Shown: in pieces, positions 60,145 to 64,000 of the stretch
Layout of the letters: each line of letters starts with the position of its first letter
Numbering within the stretch: the stretch's first letter is position 1
From: Betaproteobacteria bacterium HGW-Betaproteobacteria-7
GTDB lineage: Bacteria > Pseudomonadota > Gammaproteobacteria > Burkholderiales > Rhodocyclaceae
Direction of reading: 5' to 3'
DNA length: 64,000 nucleotides
Assembly: GCA_002840765.1 (NCBI GenBank)
Contig: PHCE01000010.1
Location: 1-64,000, forward strand
The notes under the pieces: generated by a model
Database searches by the model: none
What the model was told of the DNA's origin: nothing
Seen by the model: only the letters and a program-made list of their open reading frames with translations
Made by a program: the position numbers and the translations under genes

Positions 60145-61695
60145 TTACGCAGTGACTGGAACGTGAAAGCTCATGTTGTAGTCGAGTTGATCTAGCAAAT
60201 CTTTCCGGTCAGACAACGGACTCAGTAACGAAAGCGTCAGGTAGCCCTTCCCTGCTCCTGTTGCATGAATCGGTGTCTCGTCTTGCGCGTGGCCGGTAAT
60301 GCAGAACAAACTCAATGGCGGCTTCTGCATTGCGCCATATGTCAGCAAAGTATGTCTGAACGCGTGCATCCCAAGAATTTTCGCTTTGGGCGTTTCATCT
60401 CTCAGGTTCGTATCACGCAAGAATTGCCGAACCCATTTTTCAGCCTCACCGCTTGCACGTCTGTTGATAGGCAGCCATTCAGGGAAAAGCAGCTTGTGAC
60501 CACCAGCCTTTACACGTTCGACGTAGGCCAAGAAGCCCAACTCAATGAGTTTATGGTGAATGGGAACCTTGCGGGAATCTCCGGTTTTAACTGACTTCCG
60601 AACACGCGAATCTGATTCAGTCTCTTTCGTGATCCAAAGATACCAATCGCCCGACTCTTCATCCTGGAGAATGTCGGTATGGGGATTGATCTGGCAAATC
60701 TCATTCACCCTGGCGCCAGTGAATAGCCCCAAGTGCAAAATCCAATAGCGGTGATGCTGACCTATGTCCTTTGCGAACCCAGTCACTTCATTCCCTTCGA
60801 AGAGTCGAACCAGTTCCTCTGGCTTGAATGCGCGTTGCTTGCTCTCGTCCTCTTCTCTGTCGCCAAGGTATTCGATCCCCTCGGTTGTCAAACCAAGAGG
60901 GAATCCTTGATCTTGCCAGTCCTTTTTTGCTGCCCGTAAAAACGGACGAACGGAGGCTATATAGGTATCCTCGAAGCTCTTGGGGCCGAGCGTTATATCA
61001 AAATCTAGTTCCGCCAACTCACGAATGGTTAATTTCCGCTTTCTGCATTCGTCGCTCCAGCGGGGAGGCATTCGCCCAATCAGCTCGAAAAACTCATTAA
61101 TATCAGCTTGTTTTAGCGCAGTTATCGGCTTATCGCCAACGACCTCCAGAAACATTGACAAAACCGGCTTGTGTTTCTGATACATCGCTGGCTTTTTATT
61201 CTGCTGGTAGCCATTCAAAAACCTATCAACGACTGCCTTCAGTGTAGGAATAGCTTCAGCACGCTGGACCACTGCCTGATTGGTTTGCACAATAACTCGA
61301 TTGGGCACAACAGTATATCTTTGTCGCGCTTGAGCATTATTTTCGATGATGGCCGTAGCAGCAGCAATCACCGCTTCGTTCTCATGTGGCTCTGCCTGAA
61401 TCGACATTTTTTTGACTAGCCCTAGCTCGTCAAAATCGTAACTTAACGTGTAATCCAGTCGGATCAGCTCGCTGCTCATGTCTTTATTTGCCATCTTTCG
61501 CCGCAACTGATTGAATAATTGCTTCGCCTTAGCCGCCAATGATAAAGCCACCGGCAGTGCAATACCCCTATCTGACGTTTTAAGGGTTTTTGTTATTTCT
61601 CGACCACCAAGAAGCTTGCGAAGGTCTGGAGGAACAGCGATTCGGAAATACAGCGTGTCGCTTCTGCGCTGAAGGTACGGCGCCTGACGTGGCAT
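60145..61695 (-). CDS. Tyrosine integrase of the tRNA-Ser element
   Basis: Start at 61695 gives MPRQAPYLQRRSDTLYFRIA, the usual N-terminus of this group (DUF6538-like); a longer frame from 61779 would run into the element's terminator. The catalytic domain has the first Arg in LFTGARVNEICQI, HxxR in HAFRHTLLTYG and the final His in CITGHAQDE, with a Tyr in GAGKGYLTL as probable nucleophile. The core-binding domain lies before (TLKAVVDRFLNGYQQNKKPA). It is adjacent to tRNA-Ser and oriented away from it, as is typical. It should catalyse integration at the 18-bp att core. Confidence 0.93.
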   Translation of the reverse strand: MPRQAPYLQRRSDTLYFRIAVPPDLRKLLGGREITKTLKTSDRGIALPVALSLAAKAKQLFNQLRRKMANKDMSSELIRLDYTLSYDFDELGLVKKMSIQAEPHENEAVIAAATAIIENNAQARQRYTVVPNRVIVQTNQAVVQRAEAIPTLKAVVDRFLNGYQQNKKPAMYQKHKPVLSMFLEVVGDKPITALKQADINEFFELIGRMPPRWSDECRKRKLTIRELAELDFDITLGPKSFEDTYIASVRPFLRAAKKDWQDQGFPLGLTTEGIEYLGDREEDESKQRAFKPEELVRLFEGNEVTGFAKDIGQHHRYWILHLGLFTGARVNEICQINPHTDILQDEESGDWYLWITKETESDSRVRKSVKTGDSRKVPIHHKLIELGFLAYVERVKAGGHKLLFPEWLPINRRASGEAEKWVRQFLRDTNLRDETPKAKILGMHAFRHTLLTYGAMQKPPLSLFCITGHAQDETPIHATGAGKGYLTLSLLSPLSDRKDLLDQLDYNMSFHVPVTA

Positions 61696-61758
61696 AGCCC
61701 ATCCGTAGGTATGAGTGCGTTTGTAGCACTCTCTTGTAGCAAACAAGAAAAACCCACG

Positions 61759-61790
61759 AAAAAACAAAGCCCTGATCATTAAATCAGGGC
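61759..61790 (-). terminator. Element-supplied terminator of tRNA-Ser
   Basis: On the minus strand GCCCTGAT/ATCAGGGC (8 bp, 6-base loop) is followed by TTTGTTTTTT, 12 bases beyond the tRNA-Ser CCA. It lies inside the element and replaces the terminator separated by the integration. Confidence 0.85.
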
Positions 61791-61800
61791 CTTAGCCGTC

Positions 61801-61892
<92 letters not shown>

Positions 61893-61929
61893 GCGGAAGG
61901 CGCGCATTGTAGCAGTTTCGGTTGATTGG

Positions 61930-62196
61930 TCAAAGAAAACTTCGCAGTAATGCGAGGCCGATCCAGAGCGTAAACAACACTGTGAAACAGAGCAGGCCGA
62001 CCAGCCAGGATGGACTACCAGTGGGCAGCAGGCGGGCAACGAGGCCGAGCGGCGGACGAGTAATCAGGGCGAATAGCTGATAGATCGGATTGCGCTCGCG
62101 GCGGGCGCCACTGATGACATGCAGGAAGCCCAGGGCCAGCAGGGAGAGGCCGAGCATTTCGACGATAGCGCGCAGGGCGGCAATCAGGAAGGACAT
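61930..62196 (-). CDS. Small membrane protein (YggT-like)
   Basis: The 88-residue protein has two or three hydrophobic segments (MSFLIAALRAIVEMLGLSLL, ALGFLHVISGA; SWLVGLLCFTVLFTLWIGLA) with a loop NPIYQLFALITRPPLGLVAR between them. The pattern around NPIYQLF.LITRP resembles YggT-family proteins. It is 11 bases after the DUF4212 gene and is likely co-transcribed with the symporter genes. The function is unknown; membrane placement is clear. Confidence 0.65.
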   Translation of the reverse strand: MSFLIAALRAIVEMLGLSLLALGFLHVISGARRERNPIYQLFALITRPPLGLVARLLPTGSPSWLVGLLCFTVLFTLWIGLALLRSFL

Positions 62197-62207
62197 CGGC
62201 CTGCCGC

Positions 62208-62462
62208 TTAATCGTCCTCGATGCGGTATTCCTCATCGAGGGCGCGCATGCGGCGGTTGTAGAACCAGATGATCAGCAGGTAGATGATCAGGATGCCCTG
62301 GGCTCCCATGTAGAAGCCAAGGGGAAAGCCGAAGATGACGATCTCGTTGAGTTCGCGGGCGAACCAGTTCATGACGAAGGTGACCAGCACCCAGATCACG
62401 AACAGGCCGGCCGTCAGCTGGCGCGTCTGACGCCAGTAGTTGGCGCGATCGCTCTGGCTCAT
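62208..62462 (-). CDS. DUF4212 small subunit of a sodium/solute symporter
   Basis: The 84-residue protein has two transmembrane helices (LTAGLFVIWVLVTFVMNWFA and GILIIYLLIIWFYNRRM) with the family-typical opening YWRQTRQLTAGLFVIWVLVT and the loop ELNEIVIFGFPLGFYMGAQG. DUF4212 proteins accompany the VC_2705-type solute symporters, as here. Its start overlaps the symporter stop by four bases (ATGA). In most genomes the small gene precedes the symporter; here it follows, which is a slight oddity. Confidence 0.88.
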   Translation of the reverse strand: MSQSDRANYWRQTRQLTAGLFVIWVLVTFVMNWFARELNEIVIFGFPLGFYMGAQGILIIYLLIIWFYNRRMRALDEEYRIEDD

Positions 62463-64000
62463 CGCTCGCTCCCGTCATGGCCGTGGCGGATGCCGTCGAG
62501 GAAGCGCGCGGCGCCTGGATAGGGCTTGGTGAACAGGCTGACCAGGATGATGGTGACAAAGCCACCGATGATGCCGAAAACACCGGCAGAGGTAGATTGA
62601 ATCTGGAACCACGGCTCCATCTTCAGACCGTGTATGCCGAGCCAGGTGACACCGTCAAACTCGAGACGCATGATGTAGTAGATGGTCAGCGAAATGCCGA
62701 CCACCATACCGGCGAGCGCCCCGGTTCGGGTGGCTCGATTCCAGAAGATACCGAGCACGAGAGCGGGGAAAAAGGCCGAGCCGGCAATGGAGAAGGCCCA
62801 GGCAACCATCGACAGGATGGTGCCGGGTTTTTCGGCAGCCACCGTGGCCGCCAGCACGGCGACCAGCAGGAGCAGCGACTTGGAGATGACCAGGCGCAAC
62901 TGGGTCGAGGCGTTGGGGCGCATGATCCGGTAATAGACATCGTGCGACAGGGCACTGGTGATGGTCAGCAGCAGGCCATCGGCCGTGGACAGGGCGGCAG
63001 CCAGGGCGCCGGCAGCAACGAGACCGGAGATGACGTAAGGCATGCCGGCGATTTCCGGGGTCGCCAGCACGATGACGTCAGGGTTCAGCGATAGTTCGGC
63101 CAGTTGCAGGATGCCATCGCGATTGATGTCCTCGATGCTGACCAGGCCGACTTTGGTCCAGGCTGCCACCCAGCCCGGCAGCTTGGCGATCGGGAGTTCG
63201 GCGAGATTGCTGAGCACCTCGAACTTGGCGAAAACCGCATAGGCCGGGGCCGTCATGTACAGGGCGAGGATGAAGAGCAGCGACCAGAAGACGGATTCGC
63301 GCGCCTGGCGAACGGTCGGCGTGGTGTAGAAGCGGATCAGCACATGTGGCAGCGCAGCGGTACCGACGGTCAGGCAGAAGATCAGGGCGATGAAGTTGAT
63401 CTTCTGCGTCAGCTGCATTTCCGGCGTCTCGCCGGGGAAAGCTTCGGCGTGATGGATCGGCGGCTTGCTGCGCTCGACCGCCGCGAACATTTCCTTTTCC
63501 CAACGGACTCTTGCCTGTTCGGAATCCTGAGGCAGATCGCGGCGTTGGCGTTCGAGGACGACGATGTCGCGCATCTGCGCATCGCTGGCCTTCAGCCGGT
63601 TGATCTCGTTCGACAGGTAGTCACGCTCATGATTGAGCGAATCCGGCAACTGCATGATCTTCTGCGCGTAGCTATCGGCCCGTTCGAGGAATAGCTGGCG
63701 GACTTCCTTTTCCTTGTCGGTGTCGAACAGACGTTCTTCCATCTGCGTGACGTCCTGCAGCACCTTGCCATAAACCAGTTGCGGCACAGGGCTGCCGGTG
63801 ATGTTGTAGGAAAGGATGGCGACCGGCGCCACATAAGCAACGATGAGAATCACGTACTGCGCCACCTGCGTCCAGGTGACGGCGCGCATACCGCCAAGAA
63901 ATGAACAGACAAGAATACCGGCAAGGCCGACGAAGACACCGATCTCGAACTGCAGGCTGACGAAACGACTGGTGATGACGCCGACGCCATAGATCTGGGC
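62459..64000 (-). CDS. Sodium:solute symporter (VC_2705-type), N-terminus outside the window
   Basis: The frame runs open to the right window edge, so the start is missing; about 513 residues are visible. The SSF-type transmembrane pattern is present: GVITSRFVSLQFEIGVFVGL near the edge, RAVTWTQVAQYVILIVAYVA, and the core GLVAAGALAAALSTADGLLL with AFSIAGSAFFPALVLGIFWN. An insertion of about 130 charged residues (KEKEVRQLFLERADSYAQKI and following) splits the transporter, as is typical of the subfamily. Likely substrates are small organic acids such as acetate. It is paired with DUF4212. Confidence 0.9.
   Translation of the reverse strand, partial: AQIYGVGVITSRFVSLQFEIGVFVGLAGILVCSFLGGMRAVTWTQVAQYVILIVAYVAPVAILSYNITGSPVPQLVYGKVLQDVTQMEERLFDTDKEKEVRQLFLERADSYAQKIMQLPDSLNHERDYLSNEINRLKASDAQMRDIVVLERQRRDLPQDSEQARVRWEKEMFAAVERSKPPIHHAEAFPGETPEMQLTQKINFIALIFCLTVGTAALPHVLIRFYTTPTVRQARESVFWSLLFILALYMTAPAYAVFAKFEVLSNLAELPIAKLPGWVAAWTKVGLVSIEDINRDGILQLAELSLNPDVIVLATPEIAGMPYVISGLVAAGALAAALSTADGLLLTITSALSHDVYYRIMRPNASTQLRLVISKSLLLLVAVLAATVAAEKPGTILSMVAWAFSIAGSAFFPALVLGIFWNRATRTGALAGMVVGISLTIYYIMRLEFDGVTWLGIHGLKMEPWFQIQSTSAGVFGIIGGFVTIILVSLFTKPYPGAARFLDGIRHGHDGSER

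Overview
The window looks like a chromosomal segment of a GC-rich betaproteobacterium, most likely of the Rhodocyclales (Dechloromonas/Azonexus/Zoogloea type). This is inferred from the tig-clpP-clpX-lon-hupB block followed by tRNA-Val, and from exosortase/PEP-CTERM-linked families (EpsL, EpsA, a CAAX-protease-related membrane protein and four PEP-CTERM proteins). No 16S rRNA gene is present, so the taxonomy is inference only.

Layout. 1-2.3 kb: the end of a type VI secretion vgrG with a transthyretin-like tail, then a candidate effector and candidate immunity gene. 2.4-5.7 kb: an AP2-like DNA-binding protein, a lytic transglycosylase, epsL and an orphan phoB-like regulator. 5.8-25.0 kb: a tightly packed minus-strand array that reads like one 19-kb operon, in transcription order: TpsB outer-membrane transporter, a 3790-residue filamentous-haemagglutinin-like TpsA, a DUF2341-LamG-ExbB fusion, two ExbD, a TonB-like protein, a porin, a periplasmic coiled-coil protein and a CPBP membrane protease. 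25.1-27.5 kb: a PstS-like phosphate-binding protein and a PEP-CTERM protein. 27.8-33.0 kb: a minus-strand secretin, three pseudopilins, an ankyrin protein and the LuxR-type regulator epsA; no secretion ATPase or platform protein is present. 33.6-41.9 kb: a plus-strand operon of three PEP-CTERM proteins, a 5'-nucleotidase-like enzyme and an ExeM/NucH-type extracellular nuclease; the last two share a C-terminal module.

Together, 3-42 kb suggests a surface and extracellular programme for harvesting phosphate from nucleic acids: a PhoB-like regulator, nuclease, nucleotidase, PstS-like binder, porin and a TonB/ExbBD-energised giant exoprotein. Both PEP-CTERM operons share an inverted-repeat element, TGAGCC-N4-GGC, followed downstream by CTGTCA motifs, so they may form one regulon. 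I regard this as the best candidate for an undescribed system.

42.3-46.0 kb is an accessory stretch with more AT-rich codon use: an orphan HsdR-N-like nuclease and three unknown genes. 46.1-55.2 kb is housekeeping: tRNA-His, tig, clpP, clpX, lon (with a heat-shock-type promoter), hupB, tRNA-Val, an HDOD protein, trmJ and suhB. 55.64-61.82 kb is a 6.2-kb integrative element in the 3' end of tRNA-Ser(GGA), bounded by an exact 18-bp repeat. It carries a tyrosine integrase, a serine recombinase, a NotI-family restriction-modification pair, a terminase-small-subunit-like gene and a highly structured, probably non-coding stretch. The window ends in a minus-strand sodium/solute symporter pair. All functions are read from sequence without database searches.
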